Position numbers and translations under genes: made by a program. This document shows, one piece after another, positions 1 to 13,500 of a stretch of DNA of 64,000 bases. Numbering within the stretch: the first letter of the stretch is position 1; each line of letters begins with the position of its first letter. The stretch lies in assembly GCA_963931925.1 (NCBI GenBank), contig OZ007570.1, positions 56,059,580-56,123,579 on the forward strand, read 5' to 3'. Source of the stretch: Onchidella celtica (Eukaryota > Mollusca > Gastropoda > Systellommatophora > Onchidiidae). A model generated the notes under the pieces. The model saw nothing but the letters and a program-made list of their open reading frames with translations, had not been told where the DNA came from and did not search any database.

Positions 1-1192
1 TGCAAGACTGCCCTGAAAATAACTGCCATTTATGTTTTTAACAATTATGTACCCACTAAAAAAATATACAGAGTACATGTAGCTTGTCTTGTTCTTTCTC
101 ACTTAATAGAAGTGACCCCTTGATGCCCACAGTAAAATATGACTGGCGTGCAAATTTGTTTATATCACCTCATTAACCCCATCCGTGCTGTGGATGAAAT
201 TAGGAATTACCAGCAGATTGTTATACCGGGCCTTTAAATTAAGCTTCAGACAGAGTTCCAATATTGTTTCAAATTTGCATCCTTTATACTGTTTCATTTT
301 CACAAGCTAACATGTCAGAAATTAACAAAAACTTTACTTCCAGATAATGTCACGCTTGGGCTATGGACGCCATGGCAGTGAAAGGGTTAATGCGGTTTCG
401 GATGACATAAAAGTGTATGAAATGCAGACTGCAAAACTGTGGATGAATGATGCTCATTTTTGCTGAACCACTATAAAAGCAATAAATTTTCAAGACCCAA
501 TGCCTCACTCAACAAGATGCCATTTCAACCGACTCCTCATTATAGAACAACAGAACTATTCTTATCCCAACACTCAACGGAAAAGTGCACAAAGAAAGAT
601 ACATGTATTTTTTCTTGACAGGACAATGGCACAACGTGTGCTGCATTTTTAACTGGACAATAACCTTATGAAGAGAAACAGTGACAACAGATCATAAGAA
701 ACTCGATAAAAGGGAGACACTACATTAGAATGTGAAATAACTAAGCACTGACATAGAAGAAAAAACAAGTCTCAAAAAAGCGTGCTTTCTCCACTAAAGC
801 TACAATCAATAATTTGATAATACTGAAACAAAATACAGGTGTACATTTATGTGTGAAAATGAAAAGAATATTTATTGACAAAAGCTGTGGCACTGAATCT
901 CCATCGTGCTCTCTCTCACACAGTGCGAAATGTCAGCGTAGCCTTTAAATAGCACTCTCACACAAACAAAAATATAATATCATCACGCTCATTCCACGAT
1001 TGCCAAAGTAATTTTTTCTGTATTTTGAGATGAAAAAATGCTCACCTTAATCGGACTATCACATTGCACCATTCGATAGTTACTCTGTTTTGTTTCATTG
1101 TTGAGTTTTAAAATGACAACCCACATCCACCTAAATCATCATTTTAGACTGTTGTTAGGGGAATGTAGACTAATGATAAAGCCAAACGTTCA
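1..1192. other. AT-rich non-coding flank
   Basis: No exon with plausible splice sites and no recognisable repeat was seen here. It lies downstream of the minus-strand MPP8 gene and could hold distant 3' UTR, but nothing in the sequence proves that. Confidence 0.4.
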
Positions 1193-1591
1193 GCTATAGG
1201 CCCATTGCAAATCACAGTGTGTCTTTATTTTGATCTTCCGACACCCAAGATGGCGGGTGGATCAGATGATGAGTGTAACTTCGAGATATGTCTAAGCGGT
1301 TAAAATCTGCTGGTTGCATTGCAGTTGACTGTTATGACAGGAGTGGAAAGGATGGATCCAAGCTGGTCAGATTCCCTACCATCCGTGTAAACAAGGCAAA
1401 GGAAGTGAAAGAATTGACCGAACGTCTCCCATGTGCATGTACACATGGGTCATTGTTTACTGTAGTGAACTACTACGCCTGAGGTGCTCGCAGTGCAAAT
1501 CAGCTAACGAATCAAAATCAATACCACCATCTCCATGGTGATGCGTTGGTCCTTACCTCAAAGATGGCGGATATGCACAATGGGCCTGTAG
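1193..1591 (+). mobile_element. Inverted-repeat DNA element carrying a THAP-like ORF, copy 1
   Basis: The ends form an inverted repeat: the left end reads GCTATAGGCCCATTG and the right end, reverse-complemented, reads GCTACAGGCCCATTG (14 of 15 identical). The interior contains a short THAP-like reading frame and the stretch 'cgagatatgtctaagcggtt', both shared with copies at 15.1-15.9 kb and 53.3-54.3 kb. Its terminal repeat differs from the AGGTAGAATGC ends of those copies, so it belongs to a diverged subfamily. No clear target-site duplication was seen. It is probably a non-autonomous transposon. Confidence 0.65.
1288..1482 (+). pseudogene. Truncated THAP-type zinc-finger ORF inside element copy 1
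   Basis: A 64-residue frame whose part GCIAVDC...LVRFP has the C-x4-C spacing and the following F-P pair of the N-terminal half of a THAP DNA-binding domain. The conserved tryptophan after F-P is replaced (KEVK where a KEW-type motif is expected), and the frame stops where the second zinc-ligand pair (C-x2-H) would be needed. THAP domains occur in P-element-type transposases and in host proteins derived from them. Here it is probably a remnant or a first-exon fragment mobilised with the element. Confidence 0.55.
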
Positions 1592-4464
1592 CTTTCTATG
1601 TAAAATACTACCCTCCCCTAATAACAGCAAACAGCTACCACTACATTCACAGTAAACAGGTTTCTTTGATTTTCAAAAAAACACCAAAACCTGACGTAAG
1701 GCAATTGTGGAATGACGGTAACGATATTTTACATTGTCCATCAGTCCACATTTTCTGGGATATCTGTCATATGTCCACAATCCACTGGCACTTTCATGGT
1801 CTTATTTACACTTATTTCAATTGCACTCTCACTGACATGAGCCACATCTCAAATTATTACTGTTATCTTGGGAGATGCTTTTCGGTGGTATTTAAATAGT
1901 TTGACTTGAACTCTCATATCTAGAGAGCTGAAATCAAAATGTACATGTACTAAGTTTAGAGTTCATAATTTTGAGAAAACTATTGTTTTGCAATGTGATT
2001 TTAATCCTTATTTTTCCTAACGCTTAAGCACTTTCAGTTTTTAACAATTTGAAGCTGAAGGTCCCATTCAGTACCAACTTTCTGAAGTCCAAAACTGCTA
2101 AGTATGTCAAATCATTACTTAGAAAGCTTTGATTTTTCAACTCTTCACCTTTCTAACTGAAGCAATTTAGAAAATCACCAACCCAACTCCTATCTTCAAA
2201 CCAACAACCAGCTGAACCAATCTGGTATACCAACATGCCAAGCCTGAACTCACAATGATTTTACTGGGCACCACCCAGGCAAGAATTGATCAAGATCACT
2301 TCAGAACTGATGTTACACGTAAGTGCTAAAACTACACGGCACCTCACTACAAGAAAATTTGCAATCAGCATTTGAGACAGAAGCCTCTCATAAAGACAGG
2401 ACATTTCGAATACACAATGAAACGTGACATAATGAACAATTATCTACATCTATGTGTTACAAAAATTCCTATTCTGTGGATCTATTTGTCTGTACCCTCA
2501 AATTTACCAAAATGGTGCATTACAGTGCAATAATGTTTTAATCAACATTACCAAAAATGTGCCAACTTAAATGGTGCGTAAAACATACTGGTGCAATTGG
2601 GCCAATCCACCTGAGAAAAGGAAAGTCAATTTACAGTTTTTTGTTTTAATAGTTATCAATTTCTTGTTATTAAATTTCACTGAAAATATTTAACACATTG
2701 GTGGGAATGAAAAATCTAGGGCTGAAAATGGACCAAAACCGAACGACAGGCCTGAATGTAATTTCCTTGCATTTACAACTTTCATATTTTGTACCCTTGT
2801 GAACACATGATCGTGCATGATATACTGATGATATACACATTATGAAGTGGTCAAAAATCTCGATAGCGCTGAAGCCAGCCTCGAGGAGGACAATTCCTAC
2901 CTATAAAAATAATAATACACAAATTCTTCTATGTTGCTACACATACCATTCTTTCAAAATGTGGATTTCATTTAGTTAACTGAGATGCGCACTTTTCTGC
3001 CAACTCCCATGTATGCCCAATCAGAAGTACAAAGAAATGACACTAAATCAGCAGCAACATTTACAGCAAATCATTTATGAATACATACAAATATCACAAT
3101 GGTCTACTCTGCTACTTCAGCAAGCCACACCAGATAATCACATAGAATGCAAAGTGAAACTGTATCTCTATAAACACAAAATGACTGCAAATAGGCAGTG
3201 AATCAAAATCCCACAAATACATGTACCAGCATGATTTATACACTGTCACTACATGTTTATCACTTGCTGCAACCATTATGCATATGGAACTCTGATCTTT
3301 GTCAACACACAGCGTTTATACATGCACACTCATAGCTAGCTATCAGTGTAATCAATTTTCTCACAATTTCATTATCCATTTTTGCTGAATCCAAGCGTAA
3401 AACCATTTATTGTTAACTGTCATCTGCAAGATCAAAGTAAGAGTTTTACATGCTCTGCTTTCATTTATTATGAAATCTTTATTGAAAAATTAAATCAGGA
3501 GCCTTCAAATGGGAGGCACTTGGCTCCCTCAGGCGGAATTTCAAATGATGAAATCTAGGAAGGGGAACAGGAACTGTAGTCTTAATGGTATTCAACAGGA
3601 ACTAATTTCTCCTGTGAAGTAAAGACTAAACGCTTATGCTGTCTTGATGGTATCTCCTTTGGATTATGCTTTTAAAAATACTATGTCACGGATATTAGAA
3701 TATCTAAAAGTACCACAGAAATTTTTCACTTCCATTTTCTGTATGATAGGCCCTAACCATCCAACATGGGTAAAAATGAGTATAAAATTGTGAAAGAAAT
3801 CCCAAGAACAATTCTTTTTTCAGCAGTTACTGTCAGCTTTGGCTTCTGAATACCTACAGTGAATTACATTACAATCTTTGTTCTTGTGTGCAAAAGTAAG
3901 TTTTGAGTAACTCCCTTCTAATTCCCTTCCCCATATCAAATGTAATGTGAATTTAAAGCTCATGGTAACAACATCATAGCTTTAACTGCAAAATTACACA
4001 TCATCACTCAAAAAGAGTATCATTTCAGTTCATAAACATTTCCGCACAGACCAGCTTTTGAAATATAAGGAAAGTCATGTTATCCAAATTAACAAAAGTC
4101 TGAACAAGTTAAACAAGAAAATGCCCTCAATACACCCAAGACAATCTTCTAGAAAGAGAAGGAAGGACTTCCTCCGATGCATTGATTCAATGCCCAAGCA
4201 CCCATTCGTTCATTAGTAAGACAGAATAGATATAACATTAACACACAACAACTGTATAAAAAATGTAAATAAATTAAACAATAAATATTCTGATTTTATG
4301 TAACAAATTGAGCCTGTGTATGATACAAGATATTTACATCTCCTTCACTCCAGGATAGTAGTTTACTGGTTAACTATTTATGACCACTGACAACACAAAC
4401 ATTATCATTTACAAAGCTAAGGAATAACTTTCTCTCTGATAACTGAATGAAATGACACTATCTA
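1592..4464. other. Downstream flank / probable 3' UTR of MPP8
   Basis: AT-rich sequence directly after the MPP8 stop codon in the minus direction. A minus-strand AATAAA (plus-strand tttatt at 3478-3483) is one possible poly(A) signal, giving a 3' UTR of about 1 kb, but several similar hexamers exist in such AT-rich DNA. No other gene was recognised. Confidence 0.35.
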
Positions 4465-4509
4465 TCAAGATAGTAGCCTTGCTCCAAAAGCTTGAACCAC
4501 CAGTTTTGC
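4465..4509 (-). CDS. MPHOSPH8: MPP8 exon 17: last coding exon
   Basis: AKLVVQAFGARLLS followed by TGA at 4467-4465. The acceptor is gtttttctttcag. It corresponds to the final strand of the family (a short A-K-x-x-L-x-x-A-[FY] motif just before the stop). Confidence 0.85.
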   Translation of the reverse strand, partial: AKLVVQAFGARLLS

Positions 4510-7500
4510 CTGAAAGAAAAACAAAATCTTATGTTACTTTAAAATTACGAACGCGCATGTCCTTTGTGACATATTAATTTTCACTGTACATATGCATGTG
4601 CACAACAAACAGCATTTTTTGTATTTGTATTTTGTATACTTCTTCAATCCCATTTGGGAAATTTGCCTTAGTGTCATTGCGGCCCAGTTACAACTGGAGC
4701 AGACACGTCAACGCCACATGCAGTGCCGGTCAGCGAGTTTCCTTGTGTGTCTGTGGGGGGGTTAAATTTTAATTTTGCCCCGGCAGCGGCATGCTCTTCT
4801 GGATTTCCAACTGCCGAAGTATCTTTAACGTGCGCTCAGGCCCTCCTAGTTTTTCACCCATATCCAAGAAGACTAGGTGCTCGATCCTATCTACCATAGG
4901 ATCATTGACAGGAAAATATGGCAAAAATCCCAAAATTCCAACATGCCTGCACTGACTGGGGTTTGAACCCAGAACTTTTGGCATAAGAGGTGAGTACCTT
5001 GCCTCTAGACCACTGTGTCTCACCGTATACATGTATCATTTTTTTCTACGTAATATAATGTTTTGTAATTCTTTCAAAATGAAAACTTCATTTTCCCCAA
5101 GTTCAGTGTGATGTTTATAAATGAATACACAATTTGAGCTTGTGAACACTGACATTGGACAAGAAATAGCCAAAAACAGGGAACTGGCTAGAACGTATGA
5201 AACTGTAACAGAAGTGTGATATCAAACATTGTGTTTGGTCATTATCACAGTAGTGAAAGATCTGTGTGAAACGGGCTGATATTATAAGTAATAAAGTCAG
5301 AATATCACTGGGATTACAAGTTATCTATTCAGTGTAAGATGTAATTATTTCCTTCTATGTGAAAATGGAAATAATCACTTCTTGCACTGAACCAACAAAA
5401 TATCATTGCACTTATTGTTCTTTTTGTACAACACCTTTCTAAAATATTGCTTTTTTTTTTTCTTCACACTTGATACCCGTTGGCTATTTAGGGGCCTTTA
5501 ACCCTCAAGAATATGATGTGTGATATATTAACTAAAGCAAAATGTCAATCCTGAGAGCTGGACAACTGTGACTCATTAACTTGAAACACTAACCCAATGC
5601 ACTTATTCTGCACTTAATTCTGATTGCACCAGAAAACAATGACATCTCTTTAATTCTCCAGTCTGTAAACCCATTCCAAATGGATAAATCAGCAGGAAAT
5701 CCTGTAGGAATGTTTCACACCTTATTTCTACTTGGGTTACCTTGGACTAGTTGGAGTGAACATGCTGAACCTTTCCTATTTTTAATTATGCATGCAATTT
5801 CTGGATGCTGAGCATGATTTATTTATGGAATGTTTTCATTAAAAATTATCCCCAGCTTTCCTATCTCAGACTGTGACACTGTGTCGTTGCAAAATTTTGT
5901 CCATCGTTACATTTGCTACCTTTATAGGTGTATGATTCGAAATGGAAATTTTCATCAGACATTATCATCAAGCTATCTTTCCACCATAATTTCTAAATAC
6001 ACTTTGAACCACTAATTTCCAGTGCTATTTCATGGGGTTAGAGTGGGAAAAGCTTAGTCCAAAATCACATTTGCAACCATGGCCTTCTGTCACCATTTCA
6101 TCAGCATCAGCCGATCCACTTACTTTTGATGTGTAATCTGCCAGCTTTCGAATGACCAATGTATTACAGCCTTGGACTATGGGATGGCATGAAGTGACAA
6201 AGTTGACCTCCTGTGACAACAAAGTAATAATGCAGTCAACGTAACCTCATAGTGGAAGGAACATTGTTTACAAACATTATTCAATATCTGATCTTAAAAA
6301 TCCACTTTCCATTTCTGATTTCCATGCCTAATGGAGGTCTTCGATAATGATTTCACAATCTACATCACTATCCTTACAGAGACAACAATATATATTTCCA
6401 GCCAGCACTGTGCATGCATTCCTTTGCGATCAGTACACAGCTACAGCCTCTCACCCATTTAAGTACTGAACACTAAAATTAACATTATGAGGGATGGGAA
6501 AAGCCCATTTAAAAAAAAAAAAACCCTGAAAATTTAATTGATTTCTTATGTATAACATTTTGATAACGTTACATAATTTTGTCTTGATATGATTTTTTTT
6601 CCCAGTGGCAGTCACGCATATACAAAGCAAAAAAAGGGAGCAAATCCGAAATCAGGTTCAACCTGAGCGGCTCCTGTCCCTGCATAAGTTATATAACAAT
6701 TTCAAGTTCGTATATGGGATGTCTGTCACGGAATAAGATCACAATTACACAGAAATGGGTCAATTTCATTTTTCTATAGATCTTTTCTCCACACCAACCT
6801 TGGTCAAAGGGGACTGTGGAACACCATTCAGTGTGACTGAACCTATAGGACATCCACCATGGAAGCGACATCTCACACCTTTCTCTGTGATCTTGGTATG
6901 GGCAATAAAGAGGAGAAATCCCTCGCCTGATAATATATATTAAAAAAAGTCATTTTGGAAATCATGCAAGAAGGATTGCTTTCAAACAGAGATTTCTGTT
7001 CCTTCAAAGACAACAAATAGAAAAACTGATAAAAATAACTCATGGCAAGGAATAACATTATTCAGGGGCTAAACTTCAAGACATTTCAACATATACTGGT
7101 GAAAATTAAGATGGCTGATGAATGGATATGTCACTGCACCAACAAACACCTATGATGCTGAAAATAAACTTGCAACTACGAATTTTGTCATTGCACAGCA
7201 GTATGGTCAGCTCAATTCTAATTTTACGAAACAGCATTCCATGACATATATACATGTACATGGTACTCCTGAATCTTTTCAAATAATATTATCTTACTGC
7301 CTCTTCAAACAATGCATCAAACGATGAAGCGTTTTGCTACAATTTGTCTGAGAACTGAATTCCAAGTGTCCGCTTAAAGTAATTTTATTGTTACTGCATG
7401 TATCCATCTAACTCTGATACTGAAATTTTTATAAAGACACCAAAAGTGATTAAAGATTGGCTTGTAAATGTTTTCATTCTAGGAAATGGATTAAATGACT

Positions 7501-10500
7501 GACATTACCATAAATCAAATATCAAATGGTGTTTAAAACAGCTCAGCTGTGATAATATGTTATCTCTTTACGGGTTAAATGGTGTTTCTCCAAAATCCAA
7601 ATTAGATGGACAGAATCATTCAGTAACAATATGAGAAATTCTTCCATCCTGAATTAAATCATTTTTGACTTGAGCTCAAATGATATAATTGTAAAAATGA
7701 TGATGACAAATATTTCTGATAACTGATAATAAAGATATCTTACCCCGTGCAACTTCACGCACGTTGCTGTTGAACTTGACCACAAACTCCTCAGACTCTC
7801 GCAATGGGAAACACTGCATGGGGAATAATGGCTCAAGCAGTTCTGCTGTTCCTTCCAAAGTGTCTGATACTCGGTTTCTGAAGGCTTCTTCGAGTCTGAA
7901 CATAACAATCATTAGAAAAATACATCAATCATTCACACACTTAAAAAAAACAAACAAAGTAAAATTAACAAGAGAATTTATGTTCAGAATGTGAGCTTTA
8001 ACGTGTCTGTGGCAATCTGCTTGGCTAACAAAAGAAATCAAGCTCTTGGAAAAGTATTGCTACAAAAGATCTTCTGAGGAAGAGTAGGGCCTACTGCCTT
8101 TCAGCTGTCTTTTTTTGTTTATTTGTTTGTTTATTTGCTATTCTTTAAATGGATCTAGTGGTGAGTCTGGGTGTTTTCCTACTGTCTACAGTTTAAGAGT
8201 TGAATGATAATATGAAATGAGTGACAAATCTAAAGTGCACAACTTCCTGTCTCAATATTACAATGGCTTTAAATTGATGATATGATTAAATAGTAAAAAT
8301 CTGTACTTGACCAAACATTTGCCTTTGATAGCGCTCCACTTTCAATAATTAACAATCTCACCTCTGACAATGAGCTCGAATGATTCTTTCAATCAGTGGA
8401 TTCCTGCGCTCCATGGCCAGCTCAAGTGCAGATAAGCTGGTGCATGTGGGTGCTGCAACATTGACACCAACGCGCAACATCAGGCTGACAACATTAGGGT
8501 GCTGCCGTTTGATTGCCTGGAAAATATGCAAAGAGAAAAAACTTTCAAAACAAAAACCACACACACTCAACAAAACAGTTTTAGTTCCTGATCAACCATA
8601 ATCCATCATGAATCAAGTGGACTACAAAGAGGGGTTATCTCATAACTGTGCTTCAAATAGGTGTCAATACACTGTCTTACTGTTACAGAGGAATTCCAAA
8701 TCTACACACGACAACTTTAATTTTTGCACATGAATGATGTTTTGGATACAAACTATTTGCAAAGAAATTGTACATTAATTTGCTTATCTTCCTTTAGCCA
8801 GTTTCCGTTATTTTCACAAAAGTAAAATGGGCAAAATTTAAATGGAAGGAAATTTTGGGTTTTTTGATAAAATTTTTAAGTTTTTGCAACGTTGACAGGT
8901 TACATTGTTTACCCTGGCAATTTATTTAACAACCTATAAGCCATACTGAAGTTCACTTGCAACAACACAACTGTAAGCTAAGGTGCACACTATCCGATTT
9001 TGATCCGCCGACTAGCTGGAAAGTGACGTCATGCCATATACTTTCATGAGACCATAAACACCAGGCAACCGATAGGATATTCTTGAACTAAATGTTGTGA
9101 TGCCACAGTCCAACAGTCAGCTGATCAAAGCCAGGTGATACCTGCCCAGGCTAAACAGTGAACAGACTGGCACCCACCTTCATGAGGGCTGTTTCAGCCT
9201 GATCACCATGCACACTGTAAAGGCTACTGTTGGCTCCATGTTTCAGCAATATGGCAACCAGGCTGGGATTATTCTGAGAAGAGGATACAGAAAGCAAAAC
9301 AATAATAGAACTATTTCACCACAAAAGATTCAGAATTCAGATGCGGACTTTTAATCTTGTTGACATGGAATATAAAGGAGTAAATTTACAGTCTTTTGGG
9401 GCTACATGCGGGACAGCAGGAATAAAGCCAAAGGCATAATATCCATTCAGCGTAAGAAATCCACAATATTCACAAAACTAGCACAAATACGTTACTCAAA
9501 CTCAGAGAAGCTATGAAGGGGAATGTCTAAAGAGGACAGTATGAGGCGAGAGGAAACTGGACTGAGGATGGGGAAAGAATCGTCTAGTCTTCATCCATAT
9601 CAGCTTGCAACAACTGTCTTGCATCCTGCAAGATTTTACAATGAAGCTCATCCCCGAGATACACAATCCTAACTTGGGTCCAATTATTTAAATTAATAAC
9701 AAATGTACAAACGGTTCAAAATTTTGTCAGAGAGAAGGCAAAAATAAGAGTTGGGAAGACAGACAAGAAAGAAAGTATTTTCTGGATGTGTCTTAGCTGC
9801 ATTTGATTTGTTAGCCACAGACTTTTTTGGGTTGGAAATTGCCATATCTTTTTCCAAAATAGGACTGCAATAACCACCCTGTATATGAAACAAGGTACCA
9901 GGTCAGTACACATTTGTTAAAGCAAATTAAGCATACACTATCAACATAGCCATATAATTTTCAAAGCACCAATACCTGTTCAGCAGCTATCATGAGGGCT
10001 GTCGTGCCATTCATCTGTTGTGTGTTGACATTTACTCCATATTCCAATAACATTTCAGTCTCTGCAAAATTCCCTGTGGGAAAAGTAAATGAGCACAGGT
10101 ACATGAACATGCTGTCATCAATGTTTGAACTTTGTAATGTGTGTATGAATATTGAGAAAACCACTGCATGGAAAATGAGATAGCAGGGTTATTTCATTAG
10201 CAAGTTATCAGATTTGGAGAGAGCAGCCACCTATGATTGTTCTGTTAAAATATTCAGCTAGAATACACTTTCAAATAAATTTTTGACTGAGCATTTTTTT
10301 TTTACGTTTGTGACATTGGGATGCAAAGGTTTAAAACTGTGTCCATCTTGGAGTTGATGGATTAACACTGCCTGTGAATGGAATCCCCAAGTGTTATGTT
10401 ATACATTACAATATGTCTTGCTACCCAATAGAAATTCTGCTACCCATGAATACAATTATACCGGAAAAAAATCAGATGAAGTGCATGTAATAATAGTTCG

Positions 10501-13500
10501 TCCATCAGGTATGATGATGACCTTAACAACACCAGAGGAATAAAGAACAGAAATTGTTGAGAATTTCAACACATGGACAATAAAGAGAACTAAAGGACAC
10601 AGAGGACAGAATGGAAAGACTTCTTTCATGACTTATGGCTTCTCATGTGACTGATAAGTCCTATTTTTGCCCTGCAGACCCTTCCGCATAAATGACAAGA
10701 GTGCTCCGTTGGTTCAGTACCACTGGGCCTTTTCTTGCGCCGTTCTCTTTTTTTGATAGCCTGCTGGACTCTGTCAGCTTCCCATGCTTTGCTGCCTCTG
10801 GTAAGGGCCGCCCTCCAATTTGCACGATCAAGCGAGAGCTTTTCCCACTCACTCACATCAATGGCAAAGGCCTTCAGTGATTGCTTGAGAGTGTCTTTGT
10901 AACGTCTCTTTGGGGCCCCAACATTCCTCGTTCCATTGGAGAGCTCAGAGAAGAAGATTTGCTTAGGGAGTCTGGAGTCGGGCATTCTGACAACATGTCC
11001 TGCCCAACGTAGCTGAATTTTTTTCAGGTGGCAGAAGATGCTCAATTCCTTGGCACGATTGAGGACCTCAGTGTCTGGAATTTTATCCTGCCATTTGATC
11101 CTTAGGATCTTTCTAAGGCAGGCCAGATGAAAGTGATTTAGCTTTCTGGCATGCGATTGGTACACTGTCCAGGTTTCAGCCCCATAGAGTAGGGTGGGAA
11201 GGACCACAGCATTGTACACTTTCAGCGTAGTGTCTGTGCGAATGCCGGCAACATCCCACACTCTCTTTCGAAGCCTGCCAAATGCAGAGCTGGCTTTGCT
11301 GATTCTTGAGAGAATTTCAGTATCAACACGAGCCGCGGAAGACAGTGTACTGCCAAGATAGGTGAAGTTCTCCGACACCTTCAGAAGACTGTCATGGACT
11401 TTGATATTTGGGGTCACAGGATACTTGTCGTCTGGAGTAGGCTGATGGAGCACTTCCGTCTTCTTTGTGCTTATTGTGAGGCCAAAGTTGTCACAGGCAC
11501 TAGAGAACTTAACAGTTTTGCATGCTATCCTCATCGTGTGCCAGAAGTGCACAATCATCAGCAAATAGTAGGTCACAGACTTGAGTACTTTTGGTTTTGG
11601 TTTTTGCCTGAAGTCTCCTGAGGTTGAATAGACTGCCATCAGTTCGGTACTTGATGCTTACCCCTTGAGGAGGAGAGCTAAAGGCTTCTTGTAGCATTGC
11701 AGAGAACATGATGCTGAACAGAGTTGGGGCTAAGACACAACCCTGTTTTACCCCATTTGTGACAGCAAAGGGCTCTGAAACACTGCCGTTGCTTTTGACT
11801 GCAGCTTGCATGCCATCATGAAACTGGCGCACTATTGTGATGAAGTGCATGTACTCATTTATGAACCCACTGTTGACAGCCAGATAGGTAACATTTTCAC
11901 TTTTTTGTTGAAAATTTCTGCAATACAGCGACATGTCAAATCTGCTTATATTTGTGAGTCTCTGAGTCTCTTGTATAAACGCTGTAGGTCGGTTACTTTT
12001 GTGGGTGTGTTTGTAATGAGGAGGGACTGTGTGGCTACATACAAAAGTTTACTGTGCAAGACAGTGGATAATACAATAGAGACCAGAATTTCTGCTCTGC
12101 TTAACAATTAGCGATTTACTAGAATAAGAATTTTGCAGACCTAATTAGGGATTATTTTTCAGTTAGAGAATCTACAGATCAAATAAAGCACAAAGAGGAA
12201 CAAAGTGAAGAAGACAGACACTGCCAGTCACACATGGGGACTTCTGTAATTATGGGATTTGAACACCAGACAGACGTGTCAATATGTATCAGGGGTTTTG
12301 TACTGTTAATCGTGGTTTGCTAATCATGGTTTTATGCTTGCATGATTAAACACCATATCTTAAAATACACATTTAAAAAACCTTGTTCTAACTATATTTA
12401 CCTACAGTTTGAACCCAACCATGCATGGTTGCTTTTCTTTGTTTGTGTCAAGCTGTGATGAGACAAAATGTATTGGAGGGTATAAGTATGTTAAAAATTT
12501 ATTACCAGACTAGATTGTTGCTATCAGTTATTGCACACATTGGATTTTGGTTTAGCTGGGCAGTGGTATGCAGATGAAAAAGAAAGACCAGGTGGTTTTA
12601 AGTGCAGGCAAAGAGGTAGATCTAGATCTATCTCACACAAAAGTTTTTTTAAAAAAAGGGGGAAATGACTAAATAAAAGACAGGTGATGATTGCAAAAAG
12701 TGTATAAATTGGTTTGCTTAATGGTTGTTGCTGGTTGCACAGAAGCAAGATTCATTTTCTTAATTCACACTCTTTGTATCTGTAGTGATCTACACAGTCA
12801 ATGTGTCAAATGTTCATTAGCTCCTCAATTTCAGTACAAAAATTTTATTTGCATCATAAATTTAATATGATTAGACAATCCTTTATTTTACTCAGCAGCT
12901 TTTAAGCTTATTTGATGGTTGATTACAACCTTTTGAACTTTTCGCTGTTGCCTACTATAGTTATTTTGAATAGGCTTCATCGCTTTTACCAAAAATTCCC
13001 AAATTCTGTGACCTTAACCTTGCTCTTAAGTGAGACCAACATTGAATTTCATACTAGTAAGTTGATATGAGTAGTCTGAGTTTTACTCATGGCCAGTTGT
13101 TTGCCTCACCTCCACTCACCACTCTATTTGGTGGCTGACCTACATTCAACTCGCTGGGTTTTCCCCAAAAATCTTATTTTCAACTATTGTTTATGCTTCT
13201 TAGATGTTCATTAGTACATGTCTGTAATTGTCAGTCAGACCCTCGTTGAAACTGGCCTTGGAGACTGCTGTAAACAGACCGCAGACTAATTACAAAGCCA
13301 GATAGAGAAAATACTGAAATACTTCAGTCCCGTAACAACAGACTCAAAGCTTAGTTTTAACAAGGTTCCAATGGCTGACCAGTAATGTGCTGCATTGGAG
13401 AGCAAAGGGTATCTGATATCTGATTCTGTTTGGTGCTATTTATTTTGTCTTTTTTATTGTTTTGTCAGCTTCTTTCTTTGGTCATCAGATTTTGTTGTTC

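Noticed and set aside
6022..6123. MPP8 ending by read-through after exon 16
   Set aside because: A strong GTAAGT donor and a downstream exon that completes the conserved C-terminus make splicing to exon 17 the better model, though an alternative isoform cannot be excluded.
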